In this document: one piece after another, positions 32,498-42,456 of the stretch
Layout of the letters: each line of letters begins with the position of its first letter
How positions within the stretch are numbered: position 1 is the stretch's first letter
Source of the DNA: Buddleja alternifolia
Taxonomy: Eukaryota > Streptophyta > Magnoliopsida > Lamiales > Scrophulariaceae
Direction: 5' to 3'
DNA: 64,000 bases
NCBI GenBank assembly: GCA_019426215.1
Contig: CM033402.1
Span: 19,287,104-19,351,103, forward strand
Position numbers and translations under genes: made by a program
The notes under the pieces: generated by a model
What the model saw: the letters and a program-made list of their open reading frames with translations, nothing else
Database searches by the model: none
Told to the model about the DNA's origin: nothing

Positions 32498-34090
32498 CTA
32501 CGACAATGATAAAGGCGGAACGCTTTGCTCGTTTCTGAAAAAGTTCGACGGATCAACCATACTCTTCACACGAACTAGTCGTTTGAAGTTATTCTTGAAG
32601 TATTTGAACCCCCATACATTGGCTTGTTCGTAGCTTGTGTTCCTTCCGGCATTCCTCCCGATATCAAGATCCCTGTAATTGAAGTAAGCGGCTCTTGGAG
32701 ATCTTGAGACATAGCGGCCCATGTAGCTGTAGAGTCTCCTTATCCAGTTCATGTGTCTTTCATATTCAGCAGTCCCACCTCTAGTCCATTGGACACTAGA
32801 GTGGATCATAAATATGTTACCTGCTCTATGGGGGAATGGAGTTTCGGATTCTGAGAAGGTATTCAATACCCCTCCATAGGGACTGAATTGCAATTCAGCG
32901 TTATTTTCAACTTCTTCATTTAGAAATCTCCATATCCCTCTTAACCCTTGTACCGGGATTGGTTGTGTCACGTAGTCTGATTTGCCTTTGAAATATATTA
33001 TGATCTGTGGAGTTCTGATTAGCAAAACATCGAGTGACTCGTTTCTGAAACCTGCAAAGAAAAGTGTAGATTCTATCCAACTCATTTCAATACAATCTTG
33101 TTCCACCAAACCCAATTCCGGGAACGAGTCTTGCATTAATGGTAAGAGGTCGGGAACTCGTCCTAGGAACAAAGTAGTGAAATAAGCTTGTATAGTCCTA
33201 TTTCCATGTATAGCAGACCTTACACTTCTCAGGAAAAGTCTGAGCAAAAGGTTTTCATCAACCTTGTCAGCAATGTACTGCCATCTGTGTACTAATTGAG
33301 TGGCATTCTGTTCCAACGTCCTGGAGACGTTGAAAACGGTCACAATTTCGGGTACAGTAACTAGTTTCACCTTAAATGCAAGAACGATCCCGAAACTAGT
33401 ACCTCCACCACCTCTAATGGCCCAAAAGAGATCCTCTCCCATGGACTTGCGGTCTAAAACTTGGCCATTAGCATTAATCAATTTGGCATCAATGATGTTA
33501 TCGGCAGCAAGGGCGTGCTTACGAGACATCATGCCATACCCACCACCGCTAAAGTGGCCTCCGACGCCCACAGGTGGGCAAACACCTGCCGTGAAAGCAA
33601 GGGTTTTGCTATTTCGAGCAAGTGTATGGTAGAGTTCCCCAAGCGTGGCGCCTACTTGAACCCATGCAGTTTTTTCATCATTATCTATTAACACTAATCG
33701 AATGTTTCTCATATCAACGGTGACAAAAGGATTTTCAGAAGTGTATGAAAGTCCTTCGTAGTCATGTCCGCCACTTCGGACTCTAATCTGCAGGCCAAGT
33801 TTCCTGGAGCAATAAATTGCTGCTTGAATTTCAGATTCATGAAATGGTGTGATAATGAGCTGGGGTCTTTCGGGGGAAGTTGAAGTGGGCCGTCGATTAT
33901 ATGAGAGTAGAAGAGATGCATATGATGCATTTCTCGGGGTGTAAATAATACCAACAGGAGCTGAGTTTGAGCTTTGGAATTGAATGGTAAGACATTCAAC
34001 AAAATCTCTTTTATTTTGAGCTGAAGAACAAGCTCCCAAGGCTAGAAGGGTTGCTAAAATTAAGAGATTTTTCATACGAGGAGACTCCAT
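32498..34090 (-). CDS. BBE: berberine bridge enzyme-like FAD oxidoreductase
   Basis: An intronless 530-residue gene, normal for the family (500-550). Residues 1-24 form a secretion signal. Cys33 and Cys94 match the conserved disulfide pair. The FAD_binding_4 domain carries RSGGHDYEG (His109) and AGVCPPVGVGGHFSGGG (Cys171), the two residues that attach FAD covalently in bicovalent BBE-like flavoproteins. The C-terminal BBE domain has YFNYRDLDIG and ends NFFRNEQSVPPL. Relatives include reticuline oxidase, cannabinoid synthases and Arabidopsis monolignol or oligosaccharide oxidases. They oxidise alcohols, sugars or alkaloids with O2, giving H2O2, in the wall, ER or vacuole. The substrate cannot be told from sequence. 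All key residues are present and no breaks are seen. The ATG lies 53 bp after a TATA box. Confidence 0.95.
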   Translation of the reverse strand: MESPRMKNLLILATLLALGACSSAQNKRDFVECLTIQFQSSNSAPVGIIYTPRNASYASLLLSYNRRPTSTSPERPQLIITPFHESEIQAAIYCSRKLGLQIRVRSGGHDYEGLSYTSENPFVTVDMRNIRLVLIDNDEKTAWVQVGATLGELYHTLARNSKTLAFTAGVCPPVGVGGHFSGGGYGMMSRKHALAADNIIDAKLINANGQVLDRKSMGEDLFWAIRGGGGTSFGIVLAFKVKLVTVPEIVTVFNVSRTLEQNATQLVHRWQYIADKVDENLLLRLFLRSVRSAIHGNRTIQAYFTTLFLGRVPDLLPLMQDSFPELGLVEQDCIEMSWIESTLFFAGFRNESLDVLLIRTPQIIIYFKGKSDYVTQPIPVQGLRGIWRFLNEEVENNAELQFSPYGGVLNTFSESETPFPHRAGNIFMIHSSVQWTRGGTAEYERHMNWIRRLYSYMGRYVSRSPRAAYFNYRDLDIGRNAGRNTSYEQANVWGFKYFKNNFKRLVRVKSMVDPSNFFRNEQSVPPLSLS

Positions 34091-34142
34091 TTCTTGGTTC
34101 TAATTTAGTTTAGTGATTATTGAGGACAAGGCTCGCTAGATG

Positions 34143-34150
34143 TATTTATA
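34143..34150 (-). promoter_or_regulatory. TATA box of the BBE-like gene
   Basis: The minus strand reads TATAAATA, 53 bp upstream of the start codon, a near-canonical plant TATA box. The CACTA-like element begins only 23 bp further upstream, so all distal promoter sequence has been displaced or replaced by transposon. Confidence 0.75.
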
Positions 34151-34356
34151 GATGTTTTTTGGTGACTTACTATCACAACAAAAAAAAAAAAAACATTAAT
34201 GACAAATATCAAGTAACAATGTTAATGTTGTCACTAATTCTATATTTTTGGTGACAAGATTTTTTGTTTTGTCACAAAAATAGATTTTACATGTTTAATA
34301 GTGACAAGATTTGTATAAAAGTTGTCACTTTTGATACTTAGTGACAATGAATTTGT

Positions 34357-34518
34357 ACCCAAGGTGGTTGGGCCAGTGGTAAGTGGCTCGTGACTTTCGG
34401 AGGCGACAAAGGTTCGAATCCTGCTGGAGAGACCACCCTGTGGAGGGCTTCTCTTTGCGCGACTTGACCCAAGGGATTAGACTACCCCTGTCTAACCTTT
34501 GTGAAACCAAAAATAAAA
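34357..34518 (+). mobile_element. tRNA-derived SINE
   Basis: About 160 bp beginning ACCCAAGGTGGTTGGGCC. A Pol III A box (TGGGCCAGTGGTAAGTGG) and a B box (GGTTCGAATCC near 34411) are spaced as in tRNA-derived plant SINEs. It is flanked by imperfect duplications GACAATGAATTTGT (34343-34356) and GACAAGGAATTTTGT (34519-34533). The 3' end is A-rich. It is nested in the CACTA-like element. Confidence 0.82.
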
Positions 34519-34609
34519 GACAAGGAATTTTGTTGCTACTATTGACAATTAGTGACACACATTTAGTGATAATTTAGTGACAATAATTATAGTTGTCACT
34601 TTATTTATA

Positions 34610-35464
34610 GGCTAATGATATAGTCAGAGCAATTCTCCTCTTGCCAGAGCAAAATTGTTAAATTTTCTTTTTTGCCCTTTATAGTCAAGTGGAACACTTT
34701 GTTATCAATGTCTCTCCTATTGAAAAAAGGGAAACTACCAAACTCTCCAGCTCTTTCCTGATTGAAAAATGGAAATCAATCCATCACTTCTTGATTGGTG
34801 AAGACGGTTCCCCATATTTCTTCTCTATGAATGCTGACTAATTTTGTATTTTTCCTTTTTATTGTAACAAATTACTATTAAGCAATATTATGATATTTGT
34901 TCCCAGAACTCAACTAAAAATAATTCTTGAATAGTTATCCATAGACATATAATTTGTATTGATATTTTTATTTCATTTTTATTGACCGATTTATTGGGGT
35001 AAAATTTATTCATAAAAAACATAATGGTATTTCCTTTCGAATCGATTGCGTTTTAAAATTTAAATAATAAATTTATACCCAAACAATACAATTGATAAAT
35101 TTTTAATCTAACTAGAAGCTATGGACAATTGAATTCATAAAATTATTAATCCTAAATGTTGTGCTTTTTTAATGAAAAATTGGTAAAATGAGCCTTTTAT
35201 AATAAAAAGATATAAAAAATTGCCGAGGAAAATAGGCATAATATACTAGGACGACAAAGTTAAAAGTAAATTTGGCAATTGATACTCAGTCAAATGTTAA
35301 TTGATTGCCATCCTCACCTTTCCTTGTACATACGGATTATTTTGGGAAAATTCATTAATAACATTAAATAATTAAATTATGATCTTTGATTGTAAAGGGT
35401 ACAAAAGGTAATTCAATAATATTGCTCTGGCAAGAGGAGAATTGCTCTGTCTATATCATCAGCC
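34610..35464. mobile_element. MULE-like MITE nested in the CACTA-like element
   Basis: An 855-bp insertion with terminal inverted repeats of about 42 bp that are nearly identical (left GGCTAATGATATAGTCAGAG, right in reverse GGCTGATGATATAGACAGAG; both then read CAATTCTCCTCTTGCC). The 9-bp duplication TTATTTATA is exact at 34601-34609 and 35465-35473. No coding sequence. Confidence 0.9.
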
Positions 35465-35652
35465 TTATTTATATTGTCACTATACATGTGTCACTAATTG
35501 TCAATAATGACAAATTTAAAGAAACTCTTGTCACTAAAAATCATTTTTGTGACAAAACAAAAATTATTGTCACTCATTATATATATCTAGTGACAATTTT
35601 GACATTGTCACTTTCAATTTTGTCATTAACATTACCTTTTGTTGTAGTGTAT

Positions 35653-36117
35653 GCCACCTGTATTTGGATGGCAATTCAAGCTCCTATCTAAGCTCTCTTG
35701 CGAATCTCTAAATTTTTTATGCACGTCAATGACTGAAATTTAATAGAGATATACTTGTTCGTTCCAAAATAAGTCAGGTACTCAGGTATATTAATCAATT
35801 CGACTATTTTACCAATCACAATATATAGTAAATAGTTTAATCTATATTTAATCTAATTAAGTATGAGTTGCATTAATCCAAGATATGTACGTGAAGAAAC
35901 AAGTAGGTTATAGAAAATTCAACTTCTTGCGGTTGTATGAGTATTTTTATTTCTGTTTCATCTTATATATATTTCATTGATGGACAACAAGTATATTCAA
36001 ACCACATCAAGTGTAGACACAAATAAATATTATATAAATACATTTGACATACATGTGTATATAACTTAGATTACGAGATGGACTATGAAATTTGAATGAA
36101 AAATCCTAACCACAAGA
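35653..36117. other. intergenic AT-rich DNA
   Basis: No gene, repeat boundary or RNA signal recognised between the two CACTA-like relics. Confidence 0.5.
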
Positions 36118-36118
36118 A

Positions 36119-36569
36119 TGCTTACAACAAAATTAATATTAATAATAAAATTTGAAGTGACAATGTTAAAATTGTCATCAAATATATATAATGAGTAACA
36201 ATAACTTTTTTTGGTCACAATAAAGATTTTTAATGACAAGAGTTTCTTAAAAGTTGTCACTATTGACAATTAGTGACATATTTATAGTAACAACGTCAGT
36301 GCCAACACAAATAAAGTGACAACAATAATTGTTGGCAATAAGTTGTCACAAAATGTGTGTCACTAATTGTTAATAGTGACAACAACTTCTTTGTCACTAC
36401 TTATCAAAAGTGACGACTTATATACAAATCTTGTCATTATTAAATAGTATTTAAAATGTAATATTCTTGTCACAAAACAAATATTCTTGTCACAAAAAAT
36501 TTATAATTAGTGATAATTTTTATATTGTCAATTGACATTTTGTCATTAATATCTTATTTTTTTGAAGTG
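36119..36569. mobile_element. second CACTA-like MITE of the same family
   Basis: The left end, starting around CTTACAACAAAATTAATA, aligns with the reversed right end of the element at 34174-35649, and the two remain similar through the TTGTCAC-rich arrays (shared GACAAGAGTTTCTT and ATTGACAATTAGTGACA). The right end in reverse reads CACTTCAAAAAAATAAG. Ends are eroded and no clear duplication remains. Confidence 0.65.
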
Positions 36570-37122
36570 GCTTTATGTTGATAAATATTATTCTTTTTTT
36601 ATTTTGGTTATAACACTGATGAAAAGTACTGGCAAAGAAATTCCCATTGTTTTTTCCTTTATAAAGAAATCATACTCTGCTATAATAAGTCTTTCCATGC
36701 ATTTGTGTTTTATCTTTTTCTATAGTAAAAATTTCAATCATGAAAAGTGCACATTTTCAAGGTTATTACATTTGGTGCAAGTGCAATATAATAGTTTATA
36801 GGGTGTTTGTGGCGTGTGGTAGATCATAAATATCCGAAGATTGCATAATAGATTATAATATGTATATATTCTTCAAAGGTTTGATTATATAAACGTATTG
36901 ATAAAGTTTTAGTTTGAAGAGTGGTTTTCCTTCATTAACTAATAGTTTAAGTGGAGGATTTAATTCAGGGGTTGGTGGATTTGCGACTTTTTATATCCAA
37001 GTGGGTGTATATAACCTTTTCATTCAAGGCTTGATTTCTTGTGGTGAAAGAGTTACGTAAATGAAATATATAATATAACTAATAGACCCTTTCTCTCAAT
37101 GAGATAAATAAGGACCAGGTAT
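36570..37122. other. intergenic AT-rich DNA
   Basis: Short open frames only (the longest is 79 codons at 36562-36801, dominated by Phe, Ser and Ile). Nothing is supported as a gene. Confidence 0.5.
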
Positions 37123-37131
37123 TTAAATCTA

Positions 37132-37880
37132 GGGAAAAATAAATAATACACCCCTCAAATATTGCATGAGTAGCATACAGGTCCCTGACCAAACATACCA
37201 AATTGGTAATCATTATTATTAGTGGCCAAACGGTAGAAAAATTTACCCCGCTAATAATTTGGTTGAATTTACGCATTTTACCCATGACACGTGGGCTAGC
37301 TTGTATGACTAGACTGGATACATCAACAACAAGTCCAAAACACGAAAAATGCCATTAAGGAGGTGGAAATTCTACCGCCCAACAAAAATACTTTTGTAAA
37401 AAAAAGAAACAAAAAAAAAAAAGGAATTTGAAGAAAAGGTTTTAATAAAATGAAGTGAAAAAATGTAATGAGTAAAACAAAATTTCATTTTCTCTTTTTT
37501 AATTTTTTTTACTCTACAAAAAAACCCCAAATTACTCTTTACCTTTTCTCACTTTATTTTAAGCGTTCCTTAAGATTCTTTTTTTTACAAAAGTATTTTT
37601 GTCGGGCAATAGAATTTCCGCCTCCTTAGGAGCATTTTTGATTTTTTGGACATGTTGATGTGTCCAGCCTAGTCATACGAAAACTAGCCTCCCTGTCATG
37701 GGTAAATGCGTAAATTCGGCCAAATTTTTAACGGAGTAAAATTTTCTACCGTTTGATCACTCACGGCAGAGATTATTTTGGCTTATTTGGTACTTCAGGG
37801 ACTATTTTGGTACGTTTTGTATTTCAGGGACATGTATGTGACACATGCTATAATTCAGGGGTGTATTATGTATTTTGCCC
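37132..37880. mobile_element. foldback MULE-like MITE with long inverted repeats
   Basis: A 749-bp element in which almost the whole sequence forms two arms of about 300-370 bp. Left start GGGAAAAATAAATAATACAC, right end in reverse GGGCAAAATACATAATACAC. Flanking 9-bp sites TTAAATCTA (37123-37131) and GTAAATCTA (37881-37889) differ at one base. The arms diverge by substitutions. No protein is encoded. Confidence 0.83.
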
Positions 37881-37889
37881 GTAAATCTA

Positions 37890-38714
37890 TTTCTATACTA
37901 TTATAAAAGTACGAGTTGTTTCTTGAAATTTTTTAAACACCTGAAATGTTCTTATGCAATTCGATTTTTTATTGGCAAAAGAGTCAAAAACAAATAATAA
38001 AATAAATTAAGTATATTTAGAATAATAATATTTATAAGTATATTAGGACTCTATAATAAAATTACCTATAAATAATAATATGAGGAAAAGTTACCTAAGG
38101 TTACTCTGATTTATTTATTCATTAGAAAAAGATAAAAAATGGTTGAAACACATAAATTACTCAAGTATCCATAATAGGAGAGGACACCACCTATAATATA
38201 TGCAAGCACATACAATCACTGTTCATTCCTTCTTCCAAGTGCTTTTGTATTCAAACTCTTGTTATATGTTCGTTTTTATTGTAATATTAACTTTCCTCCG
38301 AAAAGATGATTTAAAATTAATTTAGATCTAATGAGCATATAACTTAATATTTAATACCTTTATTTCCTCAGAAAAGAGACTTGTTAAGAATGCATTCTTT
38401 CATAATTATGTTGAAGTTTAACCAAATTTTTTTTTTTTTTTATAATTGATCATATTAATCCGAAAAACTTTGCATTCATATCAATATAAACATCTCATGT
38501 TTAGGAACATATGAATATCTTCTGGCTAAGAAATTTAAGCAAACTCAAAAGGTTCATAAAATTCAACGACTTATAGTTGTTCAAGATATGTATATATCGA
38601 GGTTATTGAGATTAAGCGAGTTTCTTTGTATTCCGTTTTTAGTTTTATGAATCATTAGTGATGAGATATATACTTATATATAATTTCTAAAACTAACATA
38701 AAATCTAAACATAG
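37890..38714. other. intergenic AT-rich DNA
   Basis: No supported gene or RNA. Contains a T14-type homopolymer near 38428. Confidence 0.5.
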
Positions 38715-38723
38715 ATAATATAT

Positions 38724-39712
38724 GGACAAATGTCACTTATAGTCTCTGAACTATTGCGTTTGTCTCACTTACGTCCCTAAACTAAAATTTGTTACGCTAC
38801 CATCCTTAAAGTAATAATTTTGTCTCACTTTAGTCATTTTTGGTGGTTTATGACCAGATATTAATTTTCGGTGGTCCCTGAAGTATCAAATTTGTATCAC
38901 TTTGGTCCCTAAACCCAGAAAAAGCGAAAAAATTTCTTTTCATTTTTGCAATTTTACAATCTACCTTATTTTAAATGTTATTATTTAACTAATATAAATT
39001 GTTAGATACTTATAGGTAATGTCTCATAGAAAGATAAAAAATTAATATATATTGATAATTAATTCCTAAGTTAAAGAATAAAAACAACTACCTTATTTTA
39101 ATTGTTACTATTTAGCCAATATATATTAGACACAGGAACCTCATGCGCACCTGTACAAAACCATACGTATAAAGGTTCTTTCTCAACATAGCATGGATAA
39201 ATTACTAAATTAGTTGTTCTAGCATTCATTGTGAAAAACTAATTTGTTATTAGTTTGATTGCTTTAGGACCAAAGATCATAATGCAAAGTACATATCTGA
39301 ATATATGGAGATTGACCATTAGTATATATTAGCTAAATAATAACAATCAAAATAAGGTAGTTGTTTCTATTCTTTTATTCATGAATTAATTATTAATATA
39401 TATAATTTTTTATCCTTCTATTTGACATTACCTATACGTATACACTAATGTATATTAGTTAAATAATAATAATAATAATTAAAATAAAGTAGATTATAAA
39501 ATTGCAAAAAAAAAATCCCGCTTTTTTTGGGTTTACGGACCAAAGTGATACTTCTGGGACTACCGGAAACTAACATTCGATCACAAACCACTGGAAAGGA
39601 CTAAAGTGAGATGAAATTATTACTTTAGGGATGGCAGCGTAACAAATTTCGTTTAGGGAAGTAAGTGAGACAAACGTAATAGTAGTTTAGGGACTACAAG
39701 TGACATTTGTCC
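38724..39712. mobile_element. second foldback MULE-like MITE, different family
   Basis: A 989-bp palindromic element. Left end GGACAAATGTCACTTATAGT, right end in reverse GGACAAATGTCACTTGTAGT. Similarity between the arms runs for several hundred bases through the AATAATTTTGTCTCACTT and GGACCAAAGTGATAC words. Flanks are ATAATATAT (38715-38723) and ATAATATAA (39713-39721), 8 of 9 matching. Confidence 0.83.
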
Positions 39713-39721
39713 ATAATATAA

Positions 39722-41313
39722 TTTCAAAAAATATTGATGTTCTTTTGTTGACAATTTCATTTCACTTCAATATGTTATTAGTTATAGAGAAGAAGAAAAA
39801 CAACACCAATCAATCATATATTAAATAAAGGAATAGATAATTGGATTTTCAAGAAGAAAAATGAAAAAATATCTTATGAAAGAAAGTTGAAATACAACAT
39901 CACTAGTATCAAGGTCAAACAAGAGAACTTATACAAGTTTCAAATAATTATAGTTAGAATATACTTAGTCAAATTATGATTTAGATTTTCTGAATGTTCG
40001 ATAATTTAGTTTCTTTAAATGTTCTTTTCAAAATTTAATTTGTACTGACTGACGTTATCTCTTTTTACTGCCTTTACATATATTAAAAATTCATTCAACC
40101 GAAGCTTTTCAGTGATTTCAGAAAGCTTAAAATTTTATCGTATATTGTTTTGAAATTAAATCATCAATGTTTAGTTGAAGAACATTTATTAAAAATATGT
40201 TTTGCTCTTCGTTTAGACAAAATGCTAGCAATGGAATCCAAAATAGGATAACAACAAGAACAACGTTAAAAAATAAAAAACAATATTCCCCATTATGTTA
40301 CTATTATTTTCTCTTGCGCATTAGCTTCTACTGTAACATAAACATTTTTTTTTACTTCTCGTACATTAATTTTTATCAATAAAATTTATTTTGTAAATAT
40401 AAACGATACGTTCAATAGTAGCGAATCAAACAAAAAAGAATGCATTATCTATGCCAACTTATTGTGATTTTGAGAGAATGTTACTAAGTTCAAACTATAG
40501 ATTTTTCGAATGATGTTGAGAAGAAATATGTTGCGGTTGCTTCAGAAAATAGAGAAAGAAAAAAAAAACACACATAAAAAAAATTCATAGATATCCAATT
40601 TCTAAGTCATAATGAAGAGACAATTATAAATAAATAAAAAAATTCTTGGAGAGGAAAGATCAAGAGAGCATTTGTTACCTAAAGACTAAACAATAGAATG
40701 AACAAATGAAGCATGAATTGACATAAGAATTTATTTATTTATGTTATTATCTCAGTTTCAATTTTCAATAAACTTAGTTTTTTCTTTTTATTTATTGATT
40801 CAATGTTTTATGTTAAGCAAAATTTAAATTTTCAATTTAATAATTATAGTTTGTTGAATATAATTCACTTAGTTAAATTATTTTTGAAGTCTTAAATATA
40901 TAATATTTTCAAATTGATCAATATCTATATATATACAATAAGATTGCTTGATTCACCCACGTGTCATTTATTAGTTGTTCACAAAAGTTTTCGTGGGGTT
41001 TAGAAAATTAAATGCTTTGATTTGGAACCGTATATTCATAATACATCTAGAAAGAAAATTAATTCATCATAATCGGGATATAAAATTTAATTTAATCTTA
41101 GTTAAAGAAGAGTAGTAGTCTCGACAATAAATGGTCATCTAGAATATATAATCCTGACAAGACTTATTAATAAACAAACAAACATTATCTCTGTAATCCG
41201 AAATTTCTTGTAATATTAAATGTGCTAAGGTTGGGAAAATTTAAATAAATAATACAAAAATAAATAAAAATTATTTAAATAAAACAATTTTAATTGTATA
41301 TCAGAAAATAGCA
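39722..41313. other. intergenic AT-rich DNA
   Basis: 1.6 kb of very AT-rich sequence. One 61-codon chance frame at 40197. No retroelement or gene motif seen. Confidence 0.5.
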
Positions 41314-41377
41314 CATTCCGCGTTCGGGCAGCAGTCAGTTGACTGTTGCCCATTCCGCTCTGCCCGAACGCAGAATG
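41314..41377. repeat. GC-rich inverted repeat upstream of the Mutator gene
   Basis: Arms 41314-41331 and 41360-41377 pair at 17 of 18 positions (CATTCCGCGTTCGGGCAG against CTGCCCGAACGCAGAATG) with a small nested palindrome CAGTCAGTTGACTG between them. It stands out as a GC island in AT-rich DNA about 1.1 kb upstream of the transposase start and may belong to the terminal region of that element. Confidence 0.75.
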
Positions 41378-41499
41378 GGCAAACAACCGGGCAGCGGACG
41401 ATATTAAGTATGTTTCTTTACGTATTTACACTACAATTTCTCCAAGCAAATCCTTCCTTCAAAAATCCTCTCCAAATTTCTCCAAATTTAAGGTAATAT

Positions 41500-42456
41500 T
41501 TTAATTTCATATACTTTTTGTTTTGTTAAATTCGTTTGTAAATTACATTGTAGAATTTATGTTAATTCAAATCAAATTAGAGTTTAAATTAGTTCGATTT
41601 TTAGGGTATAATTTCGAATTTAGTGTTTATGGTTTGAACTTTGATATAATCATTGGGTATAATTTCGAATTTGTATGTATAATTTCGAATTTGTATGTAT
41701 AATTTCAATTTTTTAGGTGTAATTTGTATTATAATTTTCAATTTAATGTTTATGGATTGAACTTTGATATCATTTTTAGGTATAATTTCGGATGTTTAGG
41801 TATAATTTGTACGTATAATTTGAATTTTTAGTTATATCTTGCATGTATAATATCGAATTTAGTGTTTAGGTTGGTTTTGGTTTGAACTTTGATATAAATT
41901 TTAGGTATAATTTCGGATGTTTAGGTATAATTTATATGTATAATTTTGCATTTTTAGTTATATTTTGTATGTATAATATCGAATTTAGCATTTATGGTTT
42001 GAACTTTGATATAATTGTTAGTTTGTTATATCATGTTGAATACAATTTATGTTTACACAGTATTAAATAATGATTTATATTATGTAGAAAATGTCGAGGT
42101 ATAATTTTGAATTTAATGTTTATGGATGGAACTTTGATATAATTTTTAGGTATAATTTCGGATGTTTAGGTATAATTTGAATTTTTAGTTATATCTTGTA
42201 TGTATAATATCGAATTTAGTGTTTAGGTATGTTTTGGTTTGAACTTTGATATAAATTTTAGGTATAATTTCAGATGTTTACGTATAATTTGTATGTATAA
42301 TTTTTAATTTTTAGTTATATTTTGTATGTATAATATCGAATTTAGCATTTATGGTTTGAAGTTTGATATAATTGTTAGTTTGTTATATCATGTTGAATAC
42401 AATTTATGTTTACACAATATTAAATAATGATTCATATTATGTAGAAAATGTCGAGG
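41500..42456 (+). repeat. TATAATTTCGAATTT tandem repeats and a 0.36-kb direct duplication
   Basis: Short repeats of TATAATTTCGAATTTAGTGT and TTTGAACTTTGATATAA fill the region. Above them is a larger direct duplication, 41741-42099 and 42111-42456, with a period of about 357-370 bp. Both copies end in TATGTAGAAAATGTCGAGG, so the transposase start codon and the preceding AG are duplicated (ATG at 42091 and 42448). Only the second copy continues into the transposase reading frame. Confidence 0.82.

Larger units (their letters stand above)
34174..35649. mobile_element. CACTA-like non-autonomous element carrying a SINE and a MULE-like MITE
   Basis: The right end in reverse reads CACTACAACAAAA and the left end reads CACAACAAAA. 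TAT flanks both ends (34171-34173 and 35650-35652), matching the 3-bp duplication of CACTA elements. The subterminal regions are packed with TTGTCACT/AGTGACAA words in both orientations, as expected for transposase-binding repeats. Removing the two nested insertions leaves about 0.45 kb, so it is a MITE-sized derivative without transposase. Confidence 0.75.

Noticed and set aside
32982..33691. Plus-strand ORFs opposite the BBE-like gene
   Set aside because: They are shadows of the strongly supported minus-strand coding sequence.
34357..34440. tRNA gene suggested by A and B boxes
   Set aside because: The sequence does not fold as a cloverleaf with an acceptor stem, and it has SINE length, an A-rich tail and flanking duplications.
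41500..42456. CRISPR-like or satellite array
   Set aside because: This is a plant nuclear locus; the repeats are irregular, AT-rich and part of a transposase leader, without regular spacers.
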